Origin: Chloroflexota bacterium
GTDB lineage: Bacteria; Chloroflexota; Anaerolineae; Anaerolineales; UBA4823
Direction: 5' to 3'
Length of the DNA stretch: 55,670 bases
Assembly (NCBI GenBank): GCA_020349245.1
Contig: CP070764.1
Coordinates: 4,215,677 to 4,271,346, forward strand
In this document: positions 42,936-52,494 of the stretch, one piece after another
Numbering within the stretch: the first letter of the stretch is position 1
Layout of the letters: each line of letters begins with the position of its first letter
Position numbers and translations under genes: made by a program
Notes under the pieces: generated by a model
What the model saw: the letters and a program-made list of their open reading frames with translations, nothing else
Told to the model about the DNA's origin: nothing
Databases searched by the model: none

Positions 42936-43185
42936 TAGAGTTTCCATTCAAACTTTGAATCCCGATCCACAGGTGGTGGGGAAGCACGGATTTTGTCAAT
43001 TTGATTTCAATATCACCAGCTCTTAGCACTTGTTCTTTAGATTCAATCTGGGCCATGCTTGGGTGGACGAAGCAGATATTGGGTTTATCACCGTATTTGC
43101 CAAGGTAATAGGCCGCGGCGCGCTCGATCTTAACGATCAAATCAGATTTCACATCATTATCAAACCACAACATTCCGACATTCAT
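42928..43185 (-). CDS. Small conserved-looking protein of unknown function
   Basis: An 85-residue protein reading as one compact alpha/beta unit: D-L-I-V-K-I-E-R-A-A-A-Y-Y (helix), Y-G-D-K-P-N-I-C-F-V-H-P-S (strand), then I-E-I-K-L-T-K-S-V-L-P-H-H-L-W-I-G-I. No family is recognised. It lies 22 bp after the P-loop gene on the same strand, so it shares the SOS-box-like promoter. The pair may work together. Confidence 0.7.
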   Translation of the reverse strand: MNVGMLWFDNDVKSDLIVKIERAAAYYLGKYGDKPNICFVHPSMAQIESKEQVLRAGDIEIKLTKSVLPHHLWIGIQSLNGNSIR

Positions 43186-43207
43186 TTCGACTGCCTTTCT
43201 TGAGCTC

Positions 43208-44026
43208 CTATACTGATAAGACGCTGATTGGAATTAATCTTCCGCCGATGATCACGTTGTAATTGGGCGGGTAGCTCAAACCTGCTTGCCTGGCATTATT
43301 TGAATTGCCTGCGGAGGACAGGTCGCGGCTGACTTTTTCAAAGATATACGTGCCAAAAGAGTGCAGTAATTGCCCCTGGTCCGAACGCTCATCTCCAGGA
43401 TTGATGGAGAGAATCGGCCAGATACCGGAGGTGGGTCCTCTGCTGACTAAAGTTTTGAAACTTAGGTAGATACGATCGTCGCTGAGTATGGGCGCAAGGC
43501 TTTGGAAATCATCGATAAGCAGCATCATGGCTCTCCCCCTCTCTCTCCCCCAGCGCCTTTGTTCTGCAAGGGATGCCAGCTCAATTATCATTTCGGCAGC
43601 TGCGCGATCGTAAGCGTGGTGCCAAGCATGGCAGTTGGGATACTGTTCCAGGTCGGAATAGCGACTAATATTGTTGCTGATCAAAGATATTTGTACCAAG
43701 CCCGGCTTGTTGATCAGGCTCGCAGAATGCCCCAGGGTCTTCATTATTTGGGTTTTTTCGTAGACGTTCTCTCCAACAACCAGAATCGAACCAGATTTTG
43801 GGTTATCGAGGTCGATCATTAATGGCAACCCATCGCGGCATTGACCTACTACTACCGAGTAAGGCGGGAAAGGCCCCATAGATTCAATGAGAGAATACAG
43901 GCTGGGTGCTATCTCTCGCGAGGAAAGTGTGGGAACGGCCGCAGTTTGGTAATCCAGGGATGAGCTGTTTCTTCTTTCCCGGTTACCATTCCAAAGTGCA
44001 GGTAAAGGTATTAAATTGCTGGCCAT
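43208..44026 (-). CDS. Degenerate FtsK/SpoIIIE-like P-loop protein
   Basis: A 272-residue protein that looks like a truncated FtsK-type ATPase. D-G-L-P-L-M-I-D-L-D-N-P-K-S-G-S precedes a loop G-E-N-V-Y-E-K-T (85-92) where the Walker A Gly-Lys-Ser/Thr pattern is broken, though K-T remains. The Walker B-like strand is M-M-L-L-I-D-D (167-173). R-G-P-T-S-G-I-W-P-I-L-S-I-N matches the FtsK sensor region R-x-x-x-x-G-I-H. No TM or gamma domain. ATPase activity is doubtful. Start ATG with GAGGAG as SD. Its promoter carries two GAAC-N4-GTTC palindromes. Confidence 0.65.
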   Translation of the reverse strand: MASNLIPLPALWNGNRERRNSSSLDYQTAAVPTLSSREIAPSLYSLIESMGPFPPYSVVVGQCRDGLPLMIDLDNPKSGSILVVGENVYEKTQIMKTLGHSASLINKPGLVQISLISNNISRYSDLEQYPNCHAWHHAYDRAAAEMIIELASLAEQRRWGRERGRAMMLLIDDFQSLAPILSDDRIYLSFKTLVSRGPTSGIWPILSINPGDERSDQGQLLHSFGTYIFEKVSRDLSSAGNSNNARQAGLSYPPNYNVIIGGRLIPISVLSV

Positions 44027-44047
44027 AAAGAGCTCCTCGAAGCGATA

Positions 44048-44094
44048 AATAGAACTAACGTTCTATTTATACCAGAACAAAAGTTCTTTGTCAA
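44048..44094 (-). promoter_or_regulatory. Promoter with two SOS-box-like palindromes
   Basis: Minus strand: TTGACA (44089-44094), 17-bp spacer, TATAAA (44066-44071). AGAACAAAAGTTCT (44074-44087) sits in the spacer. AATAGAAC and GTTCTATT (44048-44067) flank 4 bp around the start site and the -10 edge. Both contain GAAC-N4-GTTC, the core of the Gram-positive LexA box, with centres 23 bp apart. Confidence 0.8.
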
Positions 44095-44101
44095 GAGCTC
44101 C

Positions 44102-45337
44102 CTAGGTGGAATTTAACTGCCAGACGCTGAATGTTTCGATGTGGTAAGTTTGGGCAAAGAGATCCAACGGGATAATTCTTTCAGCAGCATATCCCCACTC
44201 AATCAACACTCTGGCGTCCCGGGATAAAGTTGCTGGATCACAGGAGATGTACAGGATTTTCTCGGGTTTCAAGGAGAGAATCCCCTCAAGGACATTCCTG
44301 CTCACACCAGCTCTGGGCGGATCGAGTAAAACGATATCTGGCTGTACCGCCAGCAGGGGAAGGATTTCTTCTGCACGCCCTTGGTAAATGGTTACATTAT
44401 CAAATTCATCGAGATTGAGCGAGAAATCCTCGACAGCGTTTTCAGATGATTCAATCGCGATCAACTGATCAACCTGGGGGGCGACAAATGCGCTGAACAA
44501 ACCCACGCCGGAATATAACTCGAGGAAAACTTTGCTGCTCTCCGGGATACTTTCTTCTACCAAGGTGACCATTTTCTCTGCCATCAGGGTATTTACCTGG
44601 AAGAAAGACCCCGCAGATACCTGGAAATCCCTGTTTTTTACTTGCATTAGGGTGAATGAACTCCCTGCCAAAACTTGCACATTCTCAGGACCGAGATGAA
44701 CGACAGAGACAGGTAATGCATCGATATCGAAATCTGCCTCAAAAAAGGATTTCGATTCCAAGGTTATAAGCGCATCATCTCCTGCCCCGCTCCTTAAGGT
44801 CAGGGACGAAATACCGGAGTGCGGTTCTATATCGATAAGAGGCCATAATTCGTTTAGCGGTTCTTCGGGCAGGTGGCATTCAGAAATCTCCATGACTCCA
44901 GTCCGGTCTGCGCGGATGAATCCCGGTTTATTCCCCTCGCTGATGTGAAACTGGATTTGGTTGCGGTAGTTATACTCCTTGGATGAAGGGATAGGGTTGG
45001 AAATCTGCGGATTGCGAATGCCGCCAATCCTCTCCAGCTGGTCTTGGAGAATTCGCTTCTTGAGCAAGAGCTGCTGATGGTAGTCGATGTGCTGGTAATG
45101 GCAACCGCCACAGGTTGAAAAGTGCTGGCAGCGGGGTGTGATTCGAAAAGGTGAAGGCTCCAGAACCTCCAAGAGTTCAGCCCGAGCGAACCGTTTTTTT
45201 TCGCTGATAATTTTGACCCGCACGGTTTCTCCAGGTAAGCAGAAAGGGACAAATACTGCCCGTCCATCAGGCAGCCTGCCAATCGTGTCCCCGCCAAAGG
45301 CAGGATTTTCCAGGGTAAGTTCAAGGATTGTAGACAA
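44102..45337 (-). CDS. RlmD/TrmA-type 23S rRNA or tRNA (uracil-5-)-methyltransferase
   Basis: A 411-residue SAM enzyme. An N-terminal TRAM domain (about 1-60) is followed by a [4Fe-4S] Cys cluster (C-Q-H-F-S-T-C-G-G-C). The Rossmann part has L-E-L-Y-S-G-V-G-L-F-S, the D-P-P-R-A-G motif and catalytic Cys in Y-I-S-C-D-P-A-T-L. The subgroup is RumA/RlmD-like. Start is a TTG with GGGAG upstream. The RlmD Fe-S pattern supports rRNA rather than tRNA as target, but this is not certain. Confidence 0.93.
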   Translation of the reverse strand: MSTILELTLENPAFGGDTIGRLPDGRAVFVPFCLPGETVRVKIISEKKRFARAELLEVLEPSPFRITPRCQHFSTCGGCHYQHIDYHQQLLLKKRILQDQLERIGGIRNPQISNPIPSSKEYNYRNQIQFHISEGNKPGFIRADRTGVMEISECHLPEEPLNELWPLIDIEPHSGISSLTLRSGAGDDALITLESKSFFEADFDIDALPVSVVHLGPENVQVLAGSSFTLMQVKNRDFQVSAGSFFQVNTLMAEKMVTLVEESIPESSKVFLELYSGVGLFSAFVAPQVDQLIAIESSENAVEDFSLNLDEFDNVTIYQGRAEEILPLLAVQPDIVLLDPPRAGVSRNVLEGILSLKPEKILYISCDPATLSRDARVLIEWGYAAERIIPLDLFAQTYHIETFSVWQLNST

Positions 45338-45367
45338 TCAATCTCCCTTCTGCGGCTCAACCTGCAT

Positions 45368-46438
45368 TTACTTTTGGGCGATAAATTCGTCCAGGGCAGA
45401 TAACAACTCCTGGATATCGGCCAGCTGGGTCTCTCCCATGTGGGCTATTCGGAAGCTATGATTTTTTAATTTCCCATACCCCTCGGCGATGCGCATGTCT
45501 TTCGCAAGCAGGAACGCATTCAAGGCAGCAATATCTAAATTTAAGGAGTTGCTGACTGTTGTTACCGTGAGTGAGCGGTATCCCTCTTCGGCAAGTATCT
45601 GAAAGCCTTTTGCCTTGACCCAGCTTTGGACAAGCTCAGCCATGGCTTTGTGACGCGAGAAGCGATTCTCGAGACCCTCCTTGAGAATTCGGTCCAGCTG
45701 CAAATCCAGGGCGAAAATTAATGACATGGCTGGCGTAGCCGGGGTGGAGTCTTTATTGCGGTGGGTTTCCATGCGAATCAGATCGAAGTACCACCCCCTA
45801 TCCGGCACTTCTTTGGCATAATTGAGCGCCCGATCTGAGACTGCTGCCAGCGCTAATCCTGGCGGCAGGGCGAGGCATTTTTGCGAGGAAGTGAGCACCA
45901 TATCCAGCCCCCAGGCATCCATCTTGATCGGGATACCTCCCAGGGAGGAGACAGCATCAATACAAATTATGGTGTCCGGACTTACCTGGTGAACAAGGGC
46001 TGCTATCTGCTCTATTGGATTCAGGACGCCGGTTGAGGTTTCATTGTGGACAAGGGTTACCATCTCGAAATTTTTTCCCTGCAGTGCTTTAGCGATCTTC
46101 TGGGGGGTTATAGGTTGCCCCCACTCAACTTCGAGCAGCTCCGCCTGTTTGCCGTTGCTTCTGGCGACCTCGAACCATCGCTGGCTGAATGCCCCATTCA
46201 CACAGCTCAGCACGCTTTGTTTTGCCAGATTGCGGATTGCAGCTTCTTGTAGCCCTGTCCCGGAGCAGGTAGCGATGAGTATAGGCGCTTCAGTCTGGAA
46301 TAACTGCTTGGCTTTTTCGCTTGCTCGACGATAGATGGTTTCAAATTCTTCGCTGCGGTGAGGTAGCATTGCCCGGGATTGGGCATTGAGTACTTCCACA
46401 TCAACATCAACGGGGCCGGGAACGAACATTGGAGCCAT
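45368..46438 (-). CDS. Class V aminotransferase (alanine-glyoxylate/serine-pyruvate type)
   Basis: A 356-residue PLP enzyme. G-P-V-D-V near the N-terminus, the S-G-T-G substrate segment, the Asp in C-I-D-A-V-S-S and the PLP lysine in L-T-S-S-Q-K fit the AGT/SPT branch. The frame-extending TTG at 46453 lies on the SD; the ATG at 46438 has GGAGG five bases upstream. Members interconvert serine, glyoxylate and pyruvate, and some serve in phosphoserine synthesis. A link to the O-phosphoserine-using CysM at 3.7 kb is possible but not supported by position. Confidence 0.9.
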   Translation of the reverse strand: MAPMFVPGPVDVDVEVLNAQSRAMLPHRSEEFETIYRRASEKAKQLFQTEAPILIATCSGTGLQEAAIRNLAKQSVLSCVNGAFSQRWFEVARSNGKQAELLEVEWGQPITPQKIAKALQGKNFEMVTLVHNETSTGVLNPIEQIAALVHQVSPDTIICIDAVSSLGGIPIKMDAWGLDMVLTSSQKCLALPPGLALAAVSDRALNYAKEVPDRGWYFDLIRMETHRNKDSTPATPAMSLIFALDLQLDRILKEGLENRFSRHKAMAELVQSWVKAKGFQILAEEGYRSLTVTTVSNSLNLDIAALNAFLLAKDMRIAEGYGKLKNHSFRIAHMGETQLADIQELLSALDEFIAQK

Positions 46439-46510
46439 TTTTTCCTCCAACAATTGAGTAAGATACCATTAATTTTTTGTAAGTAAATTTTACCAGTCAA
46501 CAATGCTGAG

Positions 46511-46516
46511 TATAAT
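46511..46516 (+). promoter_or_regulatory. -10 element of the zincin lipoprotein gene, likely leaderless
   Basis: TATAAT with six bases (TTTGCT) to the ATG at 46523 and no SD between. Confidence 0.6.
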
Positions 46517-46522
46517 TTTGCT

Positions 46523-48058
46523 ATGCGCGGCTTGTTATTGTTGGCAGGAATGTTTCTGGCTGCATGCCAGGCGGTGGGTTCATTGACCCCGCCGCCGACT
46601 TTTACCGCGCAGGCTCCTTCAACGCTCACTCCCACCATTGTTGAGCCGACAGCAACAACTGGCCCAACCTCTACGCCGCAGCTAATTCCCGGGGGAGAGT
46701 ATACTGTGCGCCTGCACCCAGATGGTCCGCTGTTTATTGGTGATCGGGTCAGTATCGAAGTCATATCGCCCGGTGAAGATGAGTTGCAGGAAAAAAATGT
46801 CCAAATTCGTATAGAAGGGCCTGTCTCTGCTGATCTGGGTTCCTCTGCTTTTACCGAATTTGGTATTGGCGGACGCGTTCAGGCCACCTTCAATTGGGTC
46901 TGGGATACCAGCAATCTGGAACCAGGTGAACATCAAATCCAATTCGCTGTTCAGCCGGAAGGACCTGAGTGGGTGGAAACCGTTTACTTACACCCAGCGA
47001 AGGATGTACCCAGTCCTGAACCGGTAGCGAAATGGGAGAAAGTGCAGCTGGACTGCTGCAAAGTGCATTATATAACCGGTACTGATTTTGCCCACGATCT
47101 GCCAGATTTGATGGAAATTATTCAGCGCCAGGCAGATGACTCGGTCCAGCGCATGGGCGTCGAGTTTGAGCAGCGCGTAATCATAACCATCCTGCCCCGC
47201 GTTCTGGGGCATGGGGGATTTGCCGGGAACGAGATTTACATTTCATACACAGATGACAATTATGCCGGGAATGATCTTTCGCAGGTATTGCACCATGAAA
47301 TGATACACATTTTGGACCGGCAATCGGGTGGGGAGTTACGACCGTCGTTATTTGTCGAAGGATTGGCGGTTTATCTTTCCGATGGCCATTTCAAGCAAGA
47401 GCCAATCCTGGCGAGGGTGTCCGCCCTGTATGATCTCGATCAGTATCTGCCATTGAGGGAATTAGCGGATTCTTTTTACACGTCACAGCACGAAATCGGC
47501 TACCTGGAAGGAGCGGCTTTGGTTCAGTTCATGGTTAATCGTTACGGTTGGCAGGCATTCGATGATTTTTACCGGGATATTTATCCTCATCCCAGTGAGA
47601 AACAATCCTTGGCGATCGATCAAGCATTGCAAAAACACTTCGATTTAACTTTTGAACAGCTGGAATCGAATTTTGTGAACGAGATCCAAAAACAGAAAAT
47701 CAATCCTGATATGTCGGAGGATGTCATCCTTTCGGTGACCTACTACGATGCCGTCAGGCGATACCAGCGTCTACTCGACCCATCGGCGTATTTTTTAACC
47801 GCCTGGCTGCCAGACGGAGAACAAATGCGCCAGCGGGGAATCGTGGCGGATTACCTGCGTCGTCCATCAAGCCCGGAAAACCAGATGATTGAAGAATTGT
47901 TGGTTGATATTGATCAGCAAATCAGGCAAGGAAATTACGGGGAGGCAGCAAAAGAACTCTGGCTGGTTGAAAACAAATTAAACCAGGTCGAAGTGGAAGT
48001 CCTGATTGGAGCCGCTCTTCCTGGTGGTGTCCAGCAGCAAATCAGGTTTTTTGATTGA
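46523..48058 (+). CDS. Secreted zincin (peptidase MA-like) lipoprotein
   Basis: A 511-residue lipoprotein with lipobox F-L-A-A-C (Cys15) and a Thr/Pro-rich linker (about 20-55). An immunoglobulin-like or fibronectin-like segment follows (about 60-155). The gluzincin site H-H-E-M-I-H lies near 257-261 and the third ligand in F-V-E-G-L-A-V-Y. The C-terminal third is helical. It is an exported metallopeptidase-like protein. Substrate unknown. Confidence 0.85.
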   Translation: MRGLLLLAGMFLAACQAVGSLTPPPTFTAQAPSTLTPTIVEPTATTGPTSTPQLIPGGEYTVRLHPDGPLFIGDRVSIEVISPGEDELQEKNVQIRIEGPVSADLGSSAFTEFGIGGRVQATFNWVWDTSNLEPGEHQIQFAVQPEGPEWVETVYLHPAKDVPSPEPVAKWEKVQLDCCKVHYITGTDFAHDLPDLMEIIQRQADDSVQRMGVEFEQRVIITILPRVLGHGGFAGNEIYISYTDDNYAGNDLSQVLHHEMIHILDRQSGGELRPSLFVEGLAVYLSDGHFKQEPILARVSALYDLDQYLPLRELADSFYTSQHEIGYLEGAALVQFMVNRYGWQAFDDFYRDIYPHPSEKQSLAIDQALQKHFDLTFEQLESNFVNEIQKQKINPDMSEDVILSVTYYDAVRRYQRLLDPSAYFLTAWLPDGEQMRQRGIVADYLRRPSSPENQMIEELLVDIDQQIRQGNYGEAAKELWLVENKLNQVEVEVLIGAALPGGVQQQIRFFD

Positions 48059-48138
48059 ATTCTTGCCCTCCGGGTGTAGTTGTTAACCCTGCAGCTTGAA
48101 CAGTACAATTTATTCCTGCCGAAATGAAAGCCCTCCGC

Positions 48139-48762
48139 TTATGGACAGACCGCGCCAATGAGCACCATCACCTGCCGGAAGGGGGGGGTGCAGTAAAGAT
48201 TGAGATTGTCAAAGACAAAGGCCAATCCGAGGAAAACACAAACCAGGACTAATCCACAACCGCAGCTTACCCAGAGCCAAGTTCGACGGGGGCTGCTTTC
48301 CTCTGGAACCAGCGGTTCGACGGGGCTTTCTGGATACTTTCCTGCATAAGTGGGGGGTGGAGAAGAAGGGTATTGTGCTTCTTGGGGGGCACTGGTTTCA
48401 AATTCAAGGGGTTCAGGTGAAGCGCTTTCGCTGGAAACTCCCACCTGTACGGCATTTGGATCAAAACGTACCTCTTCAAAAGCCAGGGCGATATTTTCAC
48501 CGAGCAGGATAGAGTCACCTGGCTTCAAGATTCGTTGACCAGTCAAGTGCTGCGAATTGACAAAAGTGCCGTTTGTGGACCCCAGGTCTTCCAGGAGGTA
48601 ATCACCGAATTGCGAGGTCAGCCGGGCATGCTTTCTGGAGACCTCTACATCGTTAATAAATACATCGCTTCCTGCCTCACGACCAATTGAGATCACGCTC
48701 TTATCCAAGGTATAAACTTTGCCTGGAGCTGGGCCAGTTTTCATAACCAATTGGTATGCCAT
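48139..48762 (-). CDS. FHA-domain membrane protein
   Basis: A 207-residue protein. The FHA domain (about 15-90) has I-G-R-E-A-G-S-D, V-S-R-K-H-A-R and D-L-G-S-T-N-G-T, the phosphothreonine-binding set. A Ser/Pro/Glu-rich linker leads to a C-terminal TM (W-V-S-C-G-C-G-L-V-L-V-C-V-F-L-G-L-A) and a short external tail with cysteines. The ATG at 48762 is preceded by AGGAGG at five bases, so the longer frame is not used. It likely relays Ser/Thr-kinase signals; no kinase gene is in the window. Confidence 0.9.
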   Translation of the reverse strand: MAYQLVMKTGPAPGKVYTLDKSVISIGREAGSDVFINDVEVSRKHARLTSQFGDYLLEDLGSTNGTFVNSQHLTGQRILKPGDSILLGENIALAFEEVRFDPNAVQVGVSSESASPEPLEFETSAPQEAQYPSSPPPTYAGKYPESPVEPLVPEESSPRRTWLWVSCGCGLVLVCVFLGLAFVFDNLNLYCTPPFRQVMVLIGAVCP

Positions 48763-48854
48763 GTCTTCCTCCTGCGCCCTCATCCTGATCGCTGAAGAGG
48801 GGATGAAATAAGTTTAATGTCAATTATTTCCACTGTCAAACCTGTGGATTTTAC

Positions 48855-49610
48855 CTATATGGCTTTCTCTTGCATAGAAAAATTGAAAACCTCGCCAAAT
48901 CCCGCAACCACGCTTTCCAGAACAGTTTGCTGACTTGGCAGGGGAGAGATCAAATTAGCCAAGCTGATCCCAGGATAATCCTCCAAGCCACAGGCAACAA
49001 TGCCGTCCCAGTATGACATGTCGGGATTCACGTTCAGAGAAAATCCATGCCGGGAGATTCCGTGGGCATCCACTTTTACGCCGATCGAGGCGATCTTTGA
49101 GGGGTGCAGGCTGGCCATTAATGTTCCCTGTGAATTTGATTTTGGTGGAGGCAGGTGAATCCACACCCCGGTCAACCCCGGGAATTGTTGGCCAGTTACG
49201 CCCATCTTGGCCAAAGCTACAATCAGTGCGGTTTCCAGTTTTCGCAGGTACTCAATATAATCCACTTGAGGCAAGTGACCCTTGCCTTTCTGCTGAGCAG
49301 ATTGTGTGTCAGGAGTCCCAAGGGGCAGCAAGGGGTAGCCAACCAGTTGTCCTGGTCCGTGGTAGGTTACATCGCCACCCCGATCAACCCAATGAACTTC
49401 AATGCCTTTCTCCTCCAGGGTGGTTTCATCCCATAAGAGATGTTTTAGGTCACCTCCACGCCCGAAGGTGTAGGTATGCGGGTGCTCGAGGAGCAGCAGG
49501 GTAGGTGAACGCAGCCCATCGGCGATCTCGTTTGCCAGCCGCACCTGCAAATCCCAGGCTTCTTGGTAGGGGATCAATCCTAATGAGTGCACCTGACAGA
49601 TTCTCTTCAT
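48855..49610 (-). CDS. lipB: Lipoyl(octanoyl) transferase
   Basis: A 251-residue LipB. R-G-G-D-V-T-Y-H-G-P-G-Q-L-V-G-Y is the conserved block. The catalytic Lys lies in K-I-A-S-I-G-V-K-V and the Cys in I-V-A-C-G-L. It transfers octanoyl groups from ACP to lipoyl domains. The longest frame starts at 49637, but the ATG at 49610 yields the normal N-terminus (M-K-R-I-C) and follows a -10 by seven bases. lipA is not in the window. Confidence 0.94.
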   Translation of the reverse strand: MKRICQVHSLGLIPYQEAWDLQVRLANEIADGLRSPTLLLLEHPHTYTFGRGGDLKHLLWDETTLEEKGIEVHWVDRGGDVTYHGPGQLVGYPLLPLGTPDTQSAQQKGKGHLPQVDYIEYLRKLETALIVALAKMGVTGQQFPGLTGVWIHLPPPKSNSQGTLMASLHPSKIASIGVKVDAHGISRHGFSLNVNPDMSYWDGIVACGLEDYPGISLANLISPLPSQQTVLESVVAGFGEVFNFSMQEKAI

Positions 49611-49617
49611 AAGATGA

Positions 49618-49623
49618 AGTATA
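49618..49623 (-). promoter_or_regulatory. -10 element of lipB, likely leaderless
   Basis: TATACT on the minus strand, seven bases before the ATG at 49610. No SD lies between. Confidence 0.5.
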
Positions 49624-49778
49624 ACGGAGATTATCATCCCGGGCGATAATTACACAACTACTGATACTCTCATATGCACGGTTAACATTCTGTTTACTTA
49701 TTTCAAACATAGACAGCGTATACTGAAATTCGAAGAAATTTCCATATGGGGTCATCCCCGGAATTTAAAGGAATCCCT

Positions 49779-52367
49779 ATGAAACTAGATCGTTTTACCC
49801 AGAAATCACAGGAAGCAATTATTCATGCACAGCGATTGGCACAAGATTTAAGCCACCAATCGATTGAACCGGAACATCTGCTCCTGGCGTTGCTCAACCA
49901 GGAGGATGGGGTCGTTCCTGCGATTGTTAATAAGGTCTCCGGCAGTGTACTCGGTGTGCGGGAAGAAGTTTTTCAAGATTTAGATAAGAAGCCCAAGGTA
50001 CATGGTGCGGGAGGTGAGATTGGTTTATCCTCCCGGACAGCAGATGTCCTAGCGGCAGCAGAGCGTTTCGCGAAAGGGATGCAGGATGAGTATGTCTCCA
50101 CCGAGCATATCCTGCTTGGTCTAACCGAGAGTGTTGAAGGCAAGCGTCTCAGCCAGTACGGGTTGACGAAGGACGCGATATTAAAATCCTTGGCCAGCAT
50201 CCGGGGTACACAGCGAGTCACCACGGAAACCCCGGAATCGACTTACCAGGCTTTGGAGAAATATGGGCGTGATTTGACCGCACTCGCTCGGCAGGGGAAA
50301 ATGGACCCGGTGATCGGGCGCGATGAGGAGATCCGGCGCCTGGTGCAGATCCTATCACGCCGCACCAAGAATAATCCGGCCTTGATCGGCGATCCGGGCG
50401 TGGGCAAGACAGCTATTGCCGAAGGATTGGCACAGCGGATCATCAACGGAGATGTCCCTGAAGGTTTGAAGCATAAGCAATTGATCCAGCTGGATATGAG
50501 TGCATTAGTAGCCGGGGCGAAATACCGGGGCGAGTTTGAAGAGCGGTTGAAAGCCGTCTTGAGTGAAATCACAGACGCACAGGGGGCGATCATCCTCTTC
50601 GTGGATGAGATGCACACTGTTGTTGGGGCAGGTGCAGCAGAAGGGGCAATGGATGCGGGCAATATGCTCAAGCCGATGCTGGCGCGCGGCGAGCTGCATA
50701 TGATCGGCGCCACCACGGTGGACGAATATCGCAAATATGTCGAAAAAGATCCTGCCCTTGAGCGACGGTTTCAGCCGGTTTACGTGGATGAGCCCAGCGT
50801 GGAGGAGACGATCAGTATTCTGCGCGGCTTGAAAGAGCGTTACGAAATCCATCATGGAGTTCGCATTACCGATCCTGCCGTGATCGCCGCGGCTACCCTT
50901 TCCAATCGCTATATATCCGATCGCCACCTGCCGGACAAGGCGATCGACCTGATAGACGAAGCTGCTGCCCGGCTGCGCACTGAGATCGATTCAAAGCCGC
51001 AGGCGTTGGATGAAGTTGATCGGCAGATTTTACAGCTGGAGATCGAGCGGCAGGCATTGCAAAAAGAGAAGGACAAAGCCTCCAGGGAACGTCTGGAGCG
51101 CCTGGAACGCGAGCTGGCTGATCTACAAGAGCGCGCCAACCTCCTGCACGCCCGTTGGGGCAACGAGAAAGAGGCGATCGGCAATCTGCAAAACACCAAG
51201 GAACAGATCGAAGCCACGCGCCTGGAGATAGAACGCGCAGAGCGGCGTGCAGACCTGGAGACGGTGGCCAGACTGCGTTATGGCACCCTCCACGAATTGG
51301 AGGAGAAATTGATTGCGGATGAACAGCGCTTGAAAGAACTGCAGGGTGAAGGCGCCCTGCTCAAGGAAGAAGTCGATCCGGAAGAGATAGCCCAGGTGGT
51401 CTCACGCTGGACATCGATCCCGGTGTCGCGCCTTATGGAAGGGGAAATGGAGAAGCTGATCCACATGGAAGATCGCCTGCATGAGCGCGTGGTTGGTCAA
51501 GATGACGCAGTTCGGGTGGTCTCAAACGCAGTGCGACGCTCACGAGCGGGTTTACAGGATCCCAGCCGTCCAATCGGGTCGTTTATCTTCCTCGGGCCGA
51601 CAGGAGTTGGTAAAACCGAGCTGGCGCGCTCCCTGGCAGATTTCCTCTTTGATGATGAGCAGGCAATTGTGCGCATCGATATGAGTGAATATCAAGAAAA
51701 GCATACAGTTTCACGATTGGTTGGTGCCCCTCCTGGTTACATCGGTTATGAAGAGGGCGGGCAGCTGACTCAAGCGGTTCGCCGCAGGCCTTACAGCGTC
51801 GTACTCTTCGATGAGATCGAGAAAGCTCACCACGAGGTCTTCAATGTGCTGTTGCAACTGCTGGATGAAGGCCGTTTGACAGATGGACAAGGACGGACGG
51901 TAGATTTCCGCAATACGGTTGTGATCATGACGAGTAACCTCGGGAATCAACTTTGGGAGGGTGGTCGCAGCGTGTCCCGAGATGAAATCACCGATATCCT
52001 CCAGGCGCACTTCAGGCCGGAATTTCTCAACCGAATCGATGAGATCGTCATCTTCCATACGTTGAACCGGCAGCACTTGAAGCAAATCGTAGCCATCCAG
52101 CTGCGCCGTCTAGAATCCCTGCTCATTGAAAGAGGTTTTGAACTTGAAGTCAGCCCAGAAGCGGTCGAATACTTGACCGAAGTTGGCTATAACCCTGATT
52201 TTGGAGCCCGGCCACTCAAGCGAGCGATCCAGCGTGAACTGCAGGACCCGCTGGCGTTGAGCATCCTTTCTGGGGAATTCCAGGAGGGAGATAGGATCCG
52301 CGTAGAGCCAGGGGTTGAGGGATTGCACTTTGTATCCTTGGTTCAGGCTGAACCCGTGACTCCATAA
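49779..52367 (+). CDS. clpB: ClpB-type disaggregase
   Basis: An 862-residue double-AAA+ chaperone. The N-domain is at about 1-150, NBD1 Walker A is G-D-P-G-V-G-K-T, and the long middle coiled coil (about 400-525) reads as dense Glu/Arg/Leu heptads. NBD2 Walker A is G-P-T-G-V-G-K-T. The middle domain separates it from the ClpC at 35 kb. It works with DnaK to dissolve aggregates. The ATG at 49746 lacks an SD; the ATG at 49779 has AAGGAA five bases upstream. Confidence 0.95.
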   Translation: MKLDRFTQKSQEAIIHAQRLAQDLSHQSIEPEHLLLALLNQEDGVVPAIVNKVSGSVLGVREEVFQDLDKKPKVHGAGGEIGLSSRTADVLAAAERFAKGMQDEYVSTEHILLGLTESVEGKRLSQYGLTKDAILKSLASIRGTQRVTTETPESTYQALEKYGRDLTALARQGKMDPVIGRDEEIRRLVQILSRRTKNNPALIGDPGVGKTAIAEGLAQRIINGDVPEGLKHKQLIQLDMSALVAGAKYRGEFEERLKAVLSEITDAQGAIILFVDEMHTVVGAGAAEGAMDAGNMLKPMLARGELHMIGATTVDEYRKYVEKDPALERRFQPVYVDEPSVEETISILRGLKERYEIHHGVRITDPAVIAAATLSNRYISDRHLPDKAIDLIDEAAARLRTEIDSKPQALDEVDRQILQLEIERQALQKEKDKASRERLERLERELADLQERANLLHARWGNEKEAIGNLQNTKEQIEATRLEIERAERRADLETVARLRYGTLHELEEKLIADEQRLKELQGEGALLKEEVDPEEIAQVVSRWTSIPVSRLMEGEMEKLIHMEDRLHERVVGQDDAVRVVSNAVRRSRAGLQDPSRPIGSFIFLGPTGVGKTELARSLADFLFDDEQAIVRIDMSEYQEKHTVSRLVGAPPGYIGYEEGGQLTQAVRRRPYSVVLFDEIEKAHHEVFNVLLQLLDEGRLTDGQGRTVDFRNTVVIMTSNLGNQLWEGGRSVSRDEITDILQAHFRPEFLNRIDEIVIFHTLNRQHLKQIVAIQLRRLESLLIERGFELEVSPEAVEYLTEVGYNPDFGARPLKRAIQRELQDPLALSILSGEFQEGDRIRVEPGVEGLHFVSLVQAEPVTP

Positions 52368-52390
52368 GGCTATACCCTGCAGCAAGTTGA

Positions 52391-52425
52391 CCAGGCTCTT
52401 CGATTCACTCAAGAGCCTGGTTATT
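52391..52425 (+). terminator. Intrinsic terminator of clpB
   Basis: CCAGGCTCTT (52391-52400) and AAGAGCCTGG (52411-52420) form a perfect 10-bp stem, then TTATT. Confidence 0.8.
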
Positions 52426-52479
52426 ACTTTACCTGGGAAAGTTTGGTTAGATTGATATCGCTCTGAAGGGAACCTGCCG

Positions 52480-52485
52480 TATAAT
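52480..52485 (+). promoter_or_regulatory. -10 element of the NUDIX gene
   Basis: TATAAT, nine bases (TGGAATCTG) before the ATG at 52495; no SD. Confidence 0.5.
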
Positions 52486-52494
52486 TGGAATCTG

